This document shows, one piece after another, positions 35,660 through 44,796 of a stretch of DNA of 64,000 nucleotides. The first letter of the stretch is position 1, and the number at the start of each line of letters is the position of its first letter. Made by a program: the position numbers and the translations under genes. Source of the stretch: Pseudonocardia sp. HH130630-07. GTDB lineage: Bacteria > Actinomycetota > Actinomycetes > Mycobacteriales > Pseudonocardiaceae. Under the pieces are notes generated by a model. It searched no databases, was not told where the DNA came from, and saw only the letters and a list, made by a program, of their open reading frames with translations. The DNA is taken from assembly GCF_001698125.1 (NCBI RefSeq), contig NZ_CP013854.1, positions 5,828,001-5,892,000 on the forward strand, in the 5' to 3' direction.

Positions 35660-36667
35660 TCAGGCCCGGGCCCCGGCCAGCGCGACGAGGTGGGACTCCG
35701 ACATCGGCACCCGGCCGTTCTCGACGTCGGCCAGGCGCTCCAGCAGAGCGGTGAGCGCCGGCACCGGGAGGCAGCGCTCCGCCGCCGCGGCGAGCACCGG
35801 CCGGAAGTGGTGGAACGACTCGACCGGCCGGCGCCGCACCGCGATGTCGCGCCAGATCCCGCTGCGGTCCTTGGGCATCGTGGCCAGCCACGCGACGAGC
35901 CGGTCGGTCGCGGCGTCCGCGCCGGACCCGCCGGGCAGGTACGGGCCGGGGTCCCAGCCGTCGAACGGCTCCGGGCGCACACCGCGGGCCACCGCGACGG
36001 CCAGCACCTCCCCCGCGAGCCGGTGCATGAGCGCGCGGTGCCGGTCGATCAGCTCCGCCATGGGGGCGTCGGCCAGCGCCGTCGCCGTCAGCAACGCGCC
36101 GAAGCCGAGCTTGGACCACAGGTACCCGGTGACGTTGCCGTCGGCCCGTGCCGGTCCCCACGCCTGCAGGTCCGCGACCAGCGTGTCGACCCGGGCGCTG
36201 GGCCGGCCGTCGGTCTCGCCGACCACCAGCGCACCGCGCCCGCCGTCGCGGATCACGCCGGGCGACTCCACGTCGGCGAAGAGGTTGACGAACGCCGCGA
36301 CCGTGCGGCCGGGGCCGATCCGCTCGGCGATCCGGTCCTCGTTCAGGCCGTTCTGCAGCGACACGACCCAGCCGTCCGGGCGCAGCCGCGGTGCGATCAG
36401 GTCCAGCGCCGCCGCGGTGGCCTGGGACTTGACGGCGAGCAGGACCGCGCCGAGATCGCCGGGGGCGTCCTCGTCGGGTGTCCGGGCCACGACGTCGGCG
36501 ACCGTCTCGCTCCCGTCGGGGTGGCGCACCCGCAGCCCACCGGACCGGATCGCGGCGACGTGCGCGGTGTCGGCGTCGACGACCTGCACGTCGTGCCCGG
36601 CCCGGTGCAGGTGCGCCGCCAGCGTCCCGCCGATCGCTCCCCCGCCGACGACGGTGTAGCGGCTCAT
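35660..36667 (-). CDS. Ketopantoate reductase (ApbA/PanE) family protein
   Basis: 335 residues. N-terminal Rossmann motif VVGGGAIGGTLAAHLHRAGHDV, then AVKSQAT (lysine of the family active site) and SLQNGLNEDRI. The C-terminal helical domain has the SKLGFGALLTATALADAPM segment. Family members reduce 2-dehydropantoate or related 2-keto acids with NADPH. As the last gene of a deacetylase/MHS/SDR operon (ATGA overlap with the SDR gene), it more likely serves a catabolic reduction than pantothenate synthesis. Confidence 0.86.
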   Translation of the reverse strand: MSRYTVVGGGAIGGTLAAHLHRAGHDVQVVDADTAHVAAIRSGGLRVRHPDGSETVADVVARTPDEDAPGDLGAVLLAVKSQATAAALDLIAPRLRPDGWVVSLQNGLNEDRIAERIGPGRTVAAFVNLFADVESPGVIRDGGRGALVVGETDGRPSARVDTLVADLQAWGPARADGNVTGYLWSKLGFGALLTATALADAPMAELIDRHRALMHRLAGEVLAVAVARGVRPEPFDGWDPGPYLPGGSGADAATDRLVAWLATMPKDRSGIWRDIAVRRRPVESFHHFRPVLAAAAERCLPVPALTALLERLADVENGRVPMSESHLVALAGARA

Positions 36668-37476
36668 CCGGTCCCCTCCTGCAGGTCCGACTCGCCGTCC
36701 CAGTGCAGCGGCAGCGTGGTGGTCCCGGCGGTCGAGCCGCCGTCGACGCGCAGTACCGCGCCGGTCACCCAGCCCGCGTCCGGGCCGCAGAGCCAGTGCA
36801 CCGCCCCGGTGATGTCGCCGGGCACACCGCGCCGCCCGAGCGGGTTCGCCGAGACCGCGGCGGCGTAGGTCTCCGACACCGGGTTGACCGCGCTGTCGAC
36901 GGTCACGAAACCGGGGGCGACCGCGTTGACCCGGATGCCGAGCGGTCCCAGCTCGACCGCGCAGGCACGGGTCAGCATCTCCAGGGCCGCTTTCGAGGTG
37001 CAGTAGTGCGCCGCACCGGGCCGGGCCCGGGTCGCGGCGCCGGAGGAGATGTTGACGACCGCGCCGGGCCGCCCGAGAGCCGCCAGCGCCCGCCCGGTGG
37101 CCACGGTGAGCGCCATCGGTGCGCGCACGTTGAGCGCCTGCACGCGGTCCCAAGCCTGCTCGGTCATCTCCAGCAGCGGCCGGGCCGGGTAGACCCCGGC
37201 CGCGTTGACGAGCACGTCCGGCGGGTCGCCGGGGTCGATCACGTCGTCCGCGGCGCCGGGCACGGTGAGGTCGCTGACCACGGTGGTGACCCGGGCGTCG
37301 GGACACCGCTCGTGCAGTTCCGCGGCGCGCTCGGCCAGCTCGGCCGCGCGGAGGTCGACCAGCGTGATCCGCACCGGCCTCCCCGGCGTCGCGTCCGCGG
37401 CGAACCGGGCGGCGACGGCCGCCCCGATCCCGCCGGACGCCCCGGTGACCAGCACGGTCGGCGTAACAGGACTCAC
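36664..37476 (-). CDS. SDR family NAD(P)-dependent oxidoreductase
   Basis: 270 residues from a GTG that overlaps the stop of the transporter gene (GTGA). Classical SDR features: TGASGGIG cofactor loop, LVNAAG, NISSGA with the catalytic serine, and YCTSK carrying Tyr and Lys; the C-terminus is VTGAVLRVDGGS. The aspartate in VDLRAAE after strand 2 favours NAD(H). It probably oxidises or reduces a hydroxyl intermediate in the pathway served by the co-transcribed transporter and reductase. Confidence 0.9.
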   Translation of the reverse strand: MSPVTPTVLVTGASGGIGAAVAARFAADATPGRPVRITLVDLRAAELAERAAELHERCPDARVTTVVSDLTVPGAADDVIDPGDPPDVLVNAAGVYPARPLLEMTEQAWDRVQALNVRAPMALTVATGRALAALGRPGAVVNISSGAATRARPGAAHYCTSKAALEMLTRACAVELGPLGIRVNAVAPGFVTVDSAVNPVSETYAAAVSANPLGRRGVPGDITGAVHWLCGPDAGWVTGAVLRVDGGSTAGTTTLPLHWDGESDLQEGTG

Positions 37477-38758
37477 GGCAGGGGCCGTCCCTTCGTCTCG
37501 GGCATCGTCGCGTACACCACGACGCCGACCAGCGCGGCGGCGGCGACGTAGAGCCACACCAGGTCGCCGAGCCCGCTCGTGGTCATCGCGGTGGTCACGT
37601 AGGGGGCGGTGCCGCCGAACAACGCCACCGCCAGCGCGTAGGGCAGTCCCACGCCGGTGCTGCGGACCTCGGCCGGGAACTGCTCGGCCATCACGACCGC
37701 GCAGTTCGCCGAGTAGCCGACGATGAGCAGCAGCCCGACGATCTCGATCGCGAGCAGCCCGGCGAAGGAGTTCCCCAGCAGGGCGAAGGCCGGCCAGGCG
37801 AACACGACGAAGCCGCCGGCGAAGGCGAGCATCGTCGGCCGGCGGCCGACCCGGTCGGACAGGATCCCGCCGAACGGCAGCGCGACCAGGAACACCACCA
37901 GCGCGATCGTGTTGGCCAGCAGGGCGTCGCGCAGCGGGATGCCGGTTCGCAGGTGCGCGTAGGCCGGCATGAACGAGACCCAGATGTAGTAGATCAACGT
38001 CCCGGCCACGGTGATCCCGACGACGCGCAGCGCGGCCCGCGGGTGCTCGCGCACCATCACGACGAACGGGTTGCGCCGCGGCCCGGGGGTCTGCGCCACC
38101 CGGGCGAACGCGTCGGTCTCCGCGACCGAGACCCGCAGCCACAGGCCCACCAGCCCCAGCAGCGCGCCGATCCCGAACGCCACCCGCCAGCCCCAGCTCT
38201 GCAGCGCGGCCTCGTCGAGCACCGTCGTCAGCAGGTTCCCATCCCCGCGGCGAGCAGTGTCCCGGCCCCGACCGACACCTGCTGCCAGGACCCGGCGAAC
38301 GCCCGGCGGCGCGGTGCCGCGGACTCGACCATGAACGTCGAGGACGACCCGAACTCCCCGCCCGCGGAGAACCCCTGCACCAGCCGCGCCAGCAGCAGGA
38401 TCAGCGGCGCCACGACCCCGACCTGCGCGTAGGTCGGGGCGACGGCGATCACCGCGGACGCCCCGGACATGAGCCCGATGGTCAGGGTCAGGCCCTTCTT
38501 GCGCCCGTGCCGGTCGGCGTAGGCCCCCAGCACCGCGCCGCCGACCGGGCGCATCACGAACCCGACGGCGAAGACCGCCAGGGTCGAGAGCAGGGCGGCG
38601 GTGCCGTCGCCGTCCGGGAAGAACTGGGCGGCGAAGATCGGGGCGAAGGTGGCGTAGACGGCCCAGTCGACCCACTCGACGGTGTTCCCGACCGCACCGG
38701 CGACGAGGGCCTTGCGCTGGTGCGGCGCGAGCCGGGTCCCCGGCTCGGCGGCGCTCAC
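37473..38758 (-). pseudogene. MHS family transporter disrupted by a one-base frameshift
   Basis: The N-terminal part (GTG at 38758 to about residue 174) has VAGAVGNTVEWVDWAVYATFAP, AYADRHGRKKG and [18 protein letters not shown], all typical of MHS symporters. It then reads GMGTC and stops. The C-terminal part continues in another frame from NLLTTVLDEAALQSWGWRVAFG to the stop at 37473. Restoring one G in the run at 38238-38240 (GGG to GGGG in gene orientation) joins both into 428 residues without other defects. The lesion is recent or a sequencing error. Flanking genes keep their GTGA overlaps, so the operon is otherwise intact. Confidence 0.88.
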
Positions 38759-39651
38759 CCGGCCGCCGCCAGCACGTGCGCGACGACGTCGGCGTGGGTG
38801 GCGAACCAGGCGTCGCCGGTGCCGGCGATGTGCCCGAGCAGCTCGTCGAGCACGACCAGCCGGGACCGGTGCCCGATCACGTGCGGGTGCATCGTCAGCT
38901 GGAACAGTCCGCCGGCCGCGCGGGCGGCGTCGAACTCGTCGCGCCAGATCCGCCCGACCTCGCGCGGCGGGGTGTACGGGCGCAGCCCGGTGAAGCGGTC
39001 CATCCCGAAGTAGGGCACGTCGTCGCGGATCCACTCCACCGGCAGCTCGACGACACCGGTGGGCTCGCCGCGGGAGAGCAGCTCGTAGGGCTCGTCGTCG
39101 GCCATCAGCGACGAGTCGTAGGCCAGCCCCAGCTCGACGACGAGATCGAGGGTGGCGGCGGAGAAGTCCCAGGACGGGGTGCGCAGCCCGACCGGCCGGG
39201 TCCCGGACTGCGCCGTCAGCACGTCCGCGGCCCGCAGCATGAGCTCGCGCTCGTCGGCCGGGGCCAGGGTGGTGTTGCGCTCGTGGATCCAGCCGTGCAG
39301 GGCCACCTCGTGCCCCTCGGCGGCGTAGCGCGCGACCTCGCCGTCGTGCAGCAGCGCGGAGACCGCGGGGACGAAGAACGACGCCGGGACCTCGTGCCGG
39401 CGCAGCAGCTCCAGGATGCGCGGCACGGCGACCCGGGCGCCGTACTCACCGGCGGCGAGCTTGCCGGGGAGGACCTCGCCGTCGCGCAGGGCCGGGGTCT
39501 CGTGGTCGGAGTCGAACGAGATCGCCACCGCCACCCGCCTGCCGCCGGGCCACCGGGCCGGGGTGAGCGAGCGCCCGGCACGAACGTGCTCGACGTGGCC
39601 GCGCCAGCGCTCCTCGGGCCACCGCCAGGGTGCGTCCTCCGGTCCGGTCAT
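38755..39651 (-). CDS. Polysaccharide deacetylase family (PuuE/allantoinase-like) hydrolase
   Basis: 298 residues, ATG after GGAGGG. NodB-fold motifs: AISFDSDHET (catalytic and metal aspartates), HGWIHERN (HxxxH metal ligands), and TPSWDFS. The absence of a signal peptide and the GRRVAVAISFDSD layout resemble cytoplasmic PuuE-type allantoinases and imide hydrolases rather than peptidoglycan or chitin deacetylases. It is first gene of a four-gene operon (GTGA overlap with the transporter pseudogene), so the substrate was probably imported by that transporter. It is divergent from the tandem AsnC regulator. Confidence 0.85.
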   Translation of the reverse strand: MTGPEDAPWRWPEERWRGHVEHVRAGRSLTPARWPGGRRVAVAISFDSDHETPALRDGEVLPGKLAAGEYGARVAVPRILELLRRHEVPASFFVPAVSALLHDGEVARYAAEGHEVALHGWIHERNTTLAPADERELMLRAADVLTAQSGTRPVGLRTPSWDFSAATLDLVVELGLAYDSSLMADDEPYELLSRGEPTGVVELPVEWIRDDVPYFGMDRFTGLRPYTPPREVGRIWRDEFDAARAAGGLFQLTMHPHVIGHRSRLVVLDELLGHIAGTGDAWFATHADVVAHVLAAAG

Positions 39652-39810
39652 GGAGCCCTCCGTTCTCCGCGGATGGTCACCGACCGGCCGGGCCGGCGCC
39701 TCGCGACCACCGTCCACGATGAAATCCGTCAGGGCAATGGGGCCCGACGCATCCTTCCGTCAGAACCGACTACGGATCGCCGGATCCCGGCAGCCGCTCG
39801 CGTAAATTGC

Positions 39811-39832
39811 CGGTTTCCATCACGAGAAACCG
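39811..39832. promoter_or_regulatory. Dyad CGGTTTC-N8-GAAACCG in the divergent deacetylase/AsnC promoter region
   Basis: 7-bp perfect arms at 39811-39817 and 39826-39832. TTGACT (39833-39838), a possible -35 of the AsnC gene, abuts the right arm. Its position between divergent units suits an AsnC/Lrp-type operator controlling both directions. Confidence 0.6.
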
Positions 39833-39867
39833 TTGACTGGTGGCTTCGCTCACATCACAGTGGCGCA

Positions 39868-40869
39868 ATGGGTGACATCGCCAGGCTGGACGAGCTGGAC
39901 CGGCAGATCGTCGCCGCCCTGCAGGTCGACGGGCGGGCGTCGTGGTCGGCCGTGGCGCACGCGCTGGGCACCTCGGAGACCACCGTGGCCCGGCGCGGCC
40001 AGTACCTGCTCGACTCGCGCACGGTCACCGTCACCGGCCTGCTCGACGACCTGCGCTGCGGGCTCGGCATCGGGATCATCGTGCGCATGCGCTGCCGGCC
40101 CGGCCGGGCCAACGCCGTCGCCGACGCACTCGCCGAGCTGCCGACCGTCCGCTTCGTCACCGTGGTGTCCGGCAGCGCCGACGTCGCCGCGGAACTCGTC
40201 GTCCCCCGCCACGAGGACGTCGCGTCCGTGCTGGTCGAGGACCTCCCGCGGCCCGACGACATCGTCGACACCGAGTCGATGGTCGTCGTCCGCAAGTTCC
40301 GCGCCTTCGAGGAGTGGGACACCGGCCTGCTCGGCCCGGCCGCGACCGCGGCGCTGCGCCCGCGCCGCGCGGTGGGCGAGCACACCGACTGGAGCCGGAT
40401 CGAACGGCTCAGCGAGTCGGAGCTGGTCATCGCCCGGCTGCTCGCCCGCCAGGGCCGCGCCACCTACACCCGGATCGCCGCCGCGTCGGGGGCCAGCGAG
40501 TCGACCGTGGCCCGCCGGGTCGAGTCCCTGGTGACCCGGGGCTGCCTGCGGTTCCGGGCGATGTTCGAGCCGCAGGTCGTCGGCTTCGACGTCAACTTCA
40601 TGCAGTGGCTCGCCGTCGAGCCGTCCCGGCTGGAGGAGGCCGGGCGGCTGCTGGCCAAGGAGCCGTCCTCGCGCTACGTCGGGGCCACCACCGGCCGGTT
40701 CAACCTCGTCCTGCACGGGTCGCTGCCCGGCTACGGGGACCTCTACGACTACCTCACCCGGGTGGTCGGGTCCCTGCCCGGCGTGCAGGCCGCCGACATG
40801 ACCCTGCAGGCCAGAACGCTGAAACGGGCCTGGCTGCGGCTCGGCGACGACGAGCGGGTGGTCGCATGA
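39868..40869 (+). CDS. Tandem AsnC/Lrp family transcriptional regulator
   Basis: 333 residues, about twice the usual AsnC length. It holds two helix-turn-helix units: [37 protein letters not shown] (about 6-45) and [41 protein letters not shown] (about 183-225). Each is followed by a RAM-like ligand domain. Such double Lrp proteins are common in actinomycetes. The ATG has no clear Shine-Dalgarno sequence. Its stop overlaps the next gene (ATGA), so regulator and fusion protein are co-translated. It probably controls the divergent deacetylase operon through the dyad at 39811. Confidence 0.87.
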   Translation: MGDIARLDELDRQIVAALQVDGRASWSAVAHALGTSETTVARRGQYLLDSRTVTVTGLLDDLRCGLGIGIIVRMRCRPGRANAVADALAELPTVRFVTVVSGSADVAAELVVPRHEDVASVLVEDLPRPDDIVDTESMVVVRKFRAFEEWDTGLLGPAATAALRPRRAVGEHTDWSRIERLSESELVIARLLARQGRATYTRIAAASGASESTVARRVESLVTRGCLRFRAMFEPQVVGFDVNFMQWLAVEPSRLEEAGRLLAKEPSSRYVGATTGRFNLVLHGSLPGYGDLYDYLTRVVGSLPGVQAADMTLQARTLKRAWLRLGDDERVVA

Positions 40870-43277
40870 GCACCCGGTGGCTCGCCGGAGCGCTGGTCCT
40901 CGCCGGCGCCCTGCTCGCCGGGTGCGCGCCGGCACCGGCCGGCCCGGCCGAGACCGGCACCGTCCGGACGGTGCTGCTGTCGGACCCGTCGAGCTTCGAC
41001 CCGGCGCTGGCCCAGGGCCAGCAGACCTTCCAGGTCGCCGGGCTGCTCTACGACACCCTGCTGCGCCGCGACGCCGGTGGGCGGCTGGTCGGCGGCCTGG
41101 CTACCGGCTGGGACGCCGTCTCCCCCTCGGACTACACGTTCGACGTTCGGCGCGACGCCACCTGTGCCGACGGCACCCCGATCACCGCGACCGTCGTCGC
41201 CGACTCGCTGCGCCGCCTCTCGAGCCCCGAGCTGAAGTCCACCTGGAAGAACCTCGTGTTCGGCACCGGGGCGGTCACCGTCACCGCGGACGACGCGGCG
41301 GGCCGGGTCCGCGTGCAGCTCGCGACCCCGTTCACCACGCTCCCGCAGGGGCTGTCCATCGCCCAGGCCGGCATCGTCTGCCCGGCCGGGACCGCCGACC
41401 CGGACGGCCTCGCCGCGGGTTCGGTGCCGGGAGCGTTCTCCGGGCCGTGGGTGCTGGAGCAGGCCCAGCAGGGACTGTCCTACGCCTTCGCGCTCCGCCC
41501 GGACTACGACGCCTGGCCGCGGTTCTCGACCCCGCTGCAGGGCAGGCCGCCGGAGCGGATCGAGGCCGCGATCTCGACCGACCAGTCGAGCCTGGCCAAC
41601 CAGATCCTGGCCGGCGACATCGACCTGGGCCAGTTCGCCGACCCGGCGGCGGTGGCCCGGTTCGAGGCCCAGCCGGACGTGCACCGCTACCCGGTCACGA
41701 CGTCGACCGCCTACGTGGTGTTCAACCAGCGTCCGGGGCGGATCTTCGCCGACCGGCCCGAGCTGCGCCGCGGCGTCGCGGCGGCGATCGACCAGCGGGC
41801 GTTCAACCAGGTGTTCTCCAAGGGCACCGCCGAGGTGCTCGCCTCGGTGTCCCCGGCCAGCTTCGAGTGCGCCAACACCGACCGGTCGCTGATGCAGCAA
41901 CGGGACCCGGAGCTCGCCGCGCGCACCCTCACCGGGCAGGGCCCGATCACGATGATCGGCAACACCGCCAACCGGCAGTTCTCCGGGGGCGCCGACTACC
42001 TCTACGCGGCCCTGGCCGACGCCGGGGCCCAGGTGCGCATGGACAAGGTCGACAACGCGACGTTCTGGTCCACGATCGCCGAGGGCGACTCGGACTGGGA
42101 CATGGTCTTCCTCGGGGACCTCAACTCGGTGGGCGCGATCAGCGCCTCGCTGGACCGGGTGATCGGCACCGGGGTCGGCGGGACCGGCGTGGTCGGCGTG
42201 CTGCGCAACGGCCCCGGCACCTCGGTACTGCTGCGCGCCGACATGGACGCGCTCCCCGTCGCCGAGGTCGAGAAGGTGCCCTACCGCAGCACGGTCACCA
42301 CCACCGGCCCGGACGGCGACACCACACCGGTCATGCACGCCTGCGGCCACGACACCCACGTCACCGCGCTGCTGGGTGCGGCGGCGCAGCTCGCGGCGCA
42401 CCGCGGGCACTGGTCCGGCACGGTGCTGGCGGTGTTCCAGCCCGCCGAGGAGATCGGCGCCGGGGCCAGGGCCATGCTCGACGACGGGTTCGCCGACCGC
42501 TTCCCCGCCTACGACGTGGCGCTCGGCCAGCACATCACCTCCGCCCCGCGCGGGCACCTCTACGCCCGGCCGGGCGTGTTCATGGCCGCCGCGGACAGCC
42601 TGCGGGTGACCGTGTTCGGCCGGGGCGGGCACGGCTCCACCCCGCAGGCGTGCGTCGATCCGATCGTCATCGCGGCGTCGATGGTGCTCCGGCTGCAGAC
42701 CGTCGTCGCGCGCGAGATCGCCCCGTCCGACGTCGCCGTCGTCACCGTGGGCGCGATCCGGGCCGGGTCGAAGGAGAACGTCATCCCGGACCGGGCGGAG
42801 CTGAAGCTGAACATCCGCACGTTCGACCCGGACGTCCGGGAGACGGTGCTCGCCGCCGTGCGCCGGATCGTCGACGCCGAGGCGGCCGCCGGCGGTGCTC
42901 CCCGGCCGCCGGAGATCGCGCCGCTCAACGACTTCCCGCTGCTGCGCAACGACGAGACCGCGACCGCCCGGCTCGTCGAGGCGTTCACCGGGCACTTCGG
43001 GGCCGGCCAGGTGCACGACACCATCGCCAAGGCGGGCAGCGAGGACTTCGGGATGTTCGGCACCGTGGCCGGGGTGCCGTCGGTGTTCTGGAACTTCGGC
43101 GGCTTCGACCCCGACCTCTACCCGGACGGCCCGCAGCGCCCGCAGCCCGCCGTCGCCGCCGGTCTGGCGCCCGGCGGGCACTCCCCGGACTTCGTCCCGA
43201 CCGGGGTCGAGCCGACCCTGAACCGGGCGGCCGAGGCGCTGGTGGTGGCCGCGGCGGCATGGCTCGACCCGGCGTGA
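40866..43277 (+). CDS. Chimera: ABC substrate-binding lipoprotein (SBP family 5) fused in frame to an M20 amidohydrolase
   Basis: 803 residues in one open frame. Residues 1-20 form a lipoprotein signal (lipobox LLAGC, Cys20). Residues about 30-433 match peptide/opine-type solute-binding proteins ([38 protein letters not shown]). At about 42160-42180 the sequence changes within [12 protein letters not shown] to an M20D peptidase without its first 60-70 residues. The M20 metal ligands remain: D459/D461 in RADMD, H491 and H495 in HACGHD, E528/E529 in PAEE, and H772. The binding protein lacks its C-terminal lobe end, and no permease or ATPase genes follow. This looks like an in-frame deletion that removed an ABC operon and joined its ends. 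A lipid-anchored, extracytoplasmic M20 enzyme is possible but untested. Confidence 0.85.
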   Translation: MSTRWLAGALVLAGALLAGCAPAPAGPAETGTVRTVLLSDPSSFDPALAQGQQTFQVAGLLYDTLLRRDAGGRLVGGLATGWDAVSPSDYTFDVRRDATCADGTPITATVVADSLRRLSSPELKSTWKNLVFGTGAVTVTADDAAGRVRVQLATPFTTLPQGLSIAQAGIVCPAGTADPDGLAAGSVPGAFSGPWVLEQAQQGLSYAFALRPDYDAWPRFSTPLQGRPPERIEAAISTDQSSLANQILAGDIDLGQFADPAAVARFEAQPDVHRYPVTTSTAYVVFNQRPGRIFADRPELRRGVAAAIDQRAFNQVFSKGTAEVLASVSPASFECANTDRSLMQQRDPELAARTLTGQGPITMIGNTANRQFSGGADYLYAALADAGAQVRMDKVDNATFWSTIAEGDSDWDMVFLGDLNSVGAISASLDRVIGTGVGGTGVVGVLRNGPGTSVLLRADMDALPVAEVEKVPYRSTVTTTGPDGDTTPVMHACGHDTHVTALLGAAAQLAAHRGHWSGTVLAVFQPAEEIGAGARAMLDDGFADRFPAYDVALGQHITSAPRGHLYARPGVFMAAADSLRVTVFGRGGHGSTPQACVDPIVIAASMVLRLQTVVAREIAPSDVAVVTVGAIRAGSKENVIPDRAELKLNIRTFDPDVRETVLAAVRRIVDAEAAAGGAPRPPEIAPLNDFPLLRNDETATARLVEAFTGHFGAGQVHDTIAKAGSEDFGMFGTVAGVPSVFWNFGGFDPDLYPDGPQRPQPAVAAGLAPGGHSPDFVPTGVEPTLNRAAEALVVAAAAWLDPA

Positions 43278-43290
43278 GCGGGTCGGTCGC

Positions 43291-43713
43291 TCAGACCGCC
43301 GACCAGCCGCTCCACGCCTGCGGGGAGAGCACGAGCACCGGGCCGTCCGGACGGTCGGCCCGGTAGGGCGGGTACTTGCCGACGAGCGCGTCGATCGCGC
43401 GGTCCCGCAGCCCGCCGTCGGTGTGCTCGGCGGCCGTCGCGTCCAGACGCACCCACCACAGGTGCGACCAGTCGTCGTCGTACCGGTCGGCGAGCAGGCC
43501 CACCCGCGGGTCGCGCCCGACGTCGCGCAGCCGGGCCAGCCGGGTGCCGGACTTCGGTTTCACCCGGTCCACCGCGGAGCACACCAGGCCGTCCACCAGC
43601 ACGAAGGTGATCGGGACCAGGCGGGGCGTGCCGTCACGGCGCAGCGTCGCCAACCGGGCGACCGGGGCCGCGGCCAGCCGGTCGCGGCACGCGTCGGGAT
43701 CGAGCGTCGGCAC
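43291..43713 (-). CDS. PPOX class (pyridoxamine 5'-phosphate oxidase fold) protein, probably F420-dependent
   Basis: 140 residues from GTG at 43713. The short split-barrel flavin/F420-binding fold is marked by RLAAAPVARLATLRRDGTPRLVPITFVLVDGLVCSAVDRVKPKSG, then DPRVGLLADRYDDDWSHLWWVRLDATA and a C-terminal KYPPYRADRPDGPVLVLSPQAWSGW. The layout matches the actinobacterial TIGR03668-type family (Rv0121-like). It probably reduces a substrate using F420H2 or binds a flavin. It is divergent from the aldo/keto reductase gene by 81 bp and converges on the fusion gene, with 13 bp between the stops. Confidence 0.82.
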   Translation of the reverse strand: MPTLDPDACRDRLAAAPVARLATLRRDGTPRLVPITFVLVDGLVCSAVDRVKPKSGTRLARLRDVGRDPRVGLLADRYDDDWSHLWWVRLDATAAEHTDGGLRDRAIDALVGKYPPYRADRPDGPVLVLSPQAWSGWSAV

Positions 43714-43794
43714 GCCGGTGAGTGTGGCACGCGAGCAGTGTCGGTGGGCCGCCGTAACGTCGCCACCACGACTCCCCACGCGAAGGGCAAGACG

Positions 43795-44796
43795 ATGAGC
43801 TACCGGGCGGACGACGACCGCTACACGACGATGCCCTACCGCCGCAGCGGGCGCAGCGGCCTGCTCCTCCCGGCCGTCTCGCTGGGCCTGTGGCAGAACT
43901 TCGGCGACGTCAACCCGATCGACGGCCAGCGGGCGATCCTGCGCCGGGCGTTCGACCGCGGGGTGACCCACATCGACCTGGCGAACAACTACGGCCCGCC
44001 CTACGGCAGCGCCGAGACCAACTTCGGGCGGATCTTCGCCGACGACCTCCGCCCCCACCGCGACGAGCTGGTGATCTCGACCAAGGCCGGGTTCGACATG
44101 TGGCCGGGCCCGTACGGCGACCACGGTTCCCGCAAGTACCTGCTGGCCAGCCTGGACCAGTCGCTGGGCCGGATGGGCCTGGACCACGTCGACGTCTTCT
44201 ACTCCCACCGGCCCGATCCCGACACCCCGCTCGAGGAGACGATGGGCGCGCTGCACACCGCCGTGCAGTCCGGCCGGGCGATCTACGCCGGGATCTCGAG
44301 CTACTCCCCCGAGCGGACCCGGCAGGCGGCCGAGATCCTGGCCGGGCTGGGCACACCGCTGCTGATCCACCAGCCGTCCTACTCGATGTTCAACCGCTGG
44401 GTCGAGGACGGGCTGCTCGACACGCTCGGCGAACTCGGTGTCGGGTGCATCGCGTTCTCCCCGCTGGCCCAGGGCCTGCTGACCGGCCGCTACCTCGACG
44501 GCATCCCCGCCGGGTCCCGGGCCGCCCGGGAGGGCTCGTTGCGCACCGACATGCTCGACGAGGACACGCTGTCCCGGATCCGCGCGCTGAACGAGGTGGC
44601 GGCGGGCCGCGGGCAGAGCCTCGCCCAGCTCGCGCTGTCCTGGGTGCTGCGTGACGCCCGGGTCACCAGCGTCCTGGTCGGGGCGTCCTCGGTGGCCCAG
44701 CTCGACGACAACCTCGACGCCGTCGACCGGCTGGACTTCGACGACGAGGAGCTGTCCACGATCGACCGGTACGCCGTGGACCGTCAGCGGCGGTAG
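43795..44796 (+). CDS. Aldo/keto reductase (YghZ/L-glyceraldehyde-3-phosphate reductase-like)
   Basis: 333 residues. A complete AKR tetrad is visible: Asp and Tyr in HIDLANNYGPPYG, Lys in ISTKAGFDMWPGPYG, and His in DVFYSHRPDPDTP. The YGPPYGSAETNFGRI and GPYGDHGSRKYL stretches are characteristic of the AKR14/YghZ subgroup. It reduces aldehydes with NADPH. Its 3' end overlaps the convergent amidohydrolase gene by 13 bp. In contrast to the AKR pseudogene at 11.0-12.0 kb, this gene is intact. Confidence 0.92.
   Translation: MSYRADDDRYTTMPYRRSGRSGLLLPAVSLGLWQNFGDVNPIDGQRAILRRAFDRGVTHIDLANNYGPPYGSAETNFGRIFADDLRPHRDELVISTKAGFDMWPGPYGDHGSRKYLLASLDQSLGRMGLDHVDVFYSHRPDPDTPLEETMGALHTAVQSGRAIYAGISSYSPERTRQAAEILAGLGTPLLIHQPSYSMFNRWVEDGLLDTLGELGVGCIAFSPLAQGLLTGRYLDGIPAGSRAAREGSLRTDMLDEDTLSRIRALNEVAAGRGQSLAQLALSWVLRDARVTSVLVGASSVAQLDDNLDAVDRLDFDDEELSTIDRYAVDRQRR

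Noticed and set aside
39942-43277. An 1111-codon frame extending the chimera upstream
   Set aside because: The extension overlaps the AsnC gene in another frame and lacks protein character. The ATG at 40866 opens a perfect lipoprotein signal and overlaps the AsnC stop.
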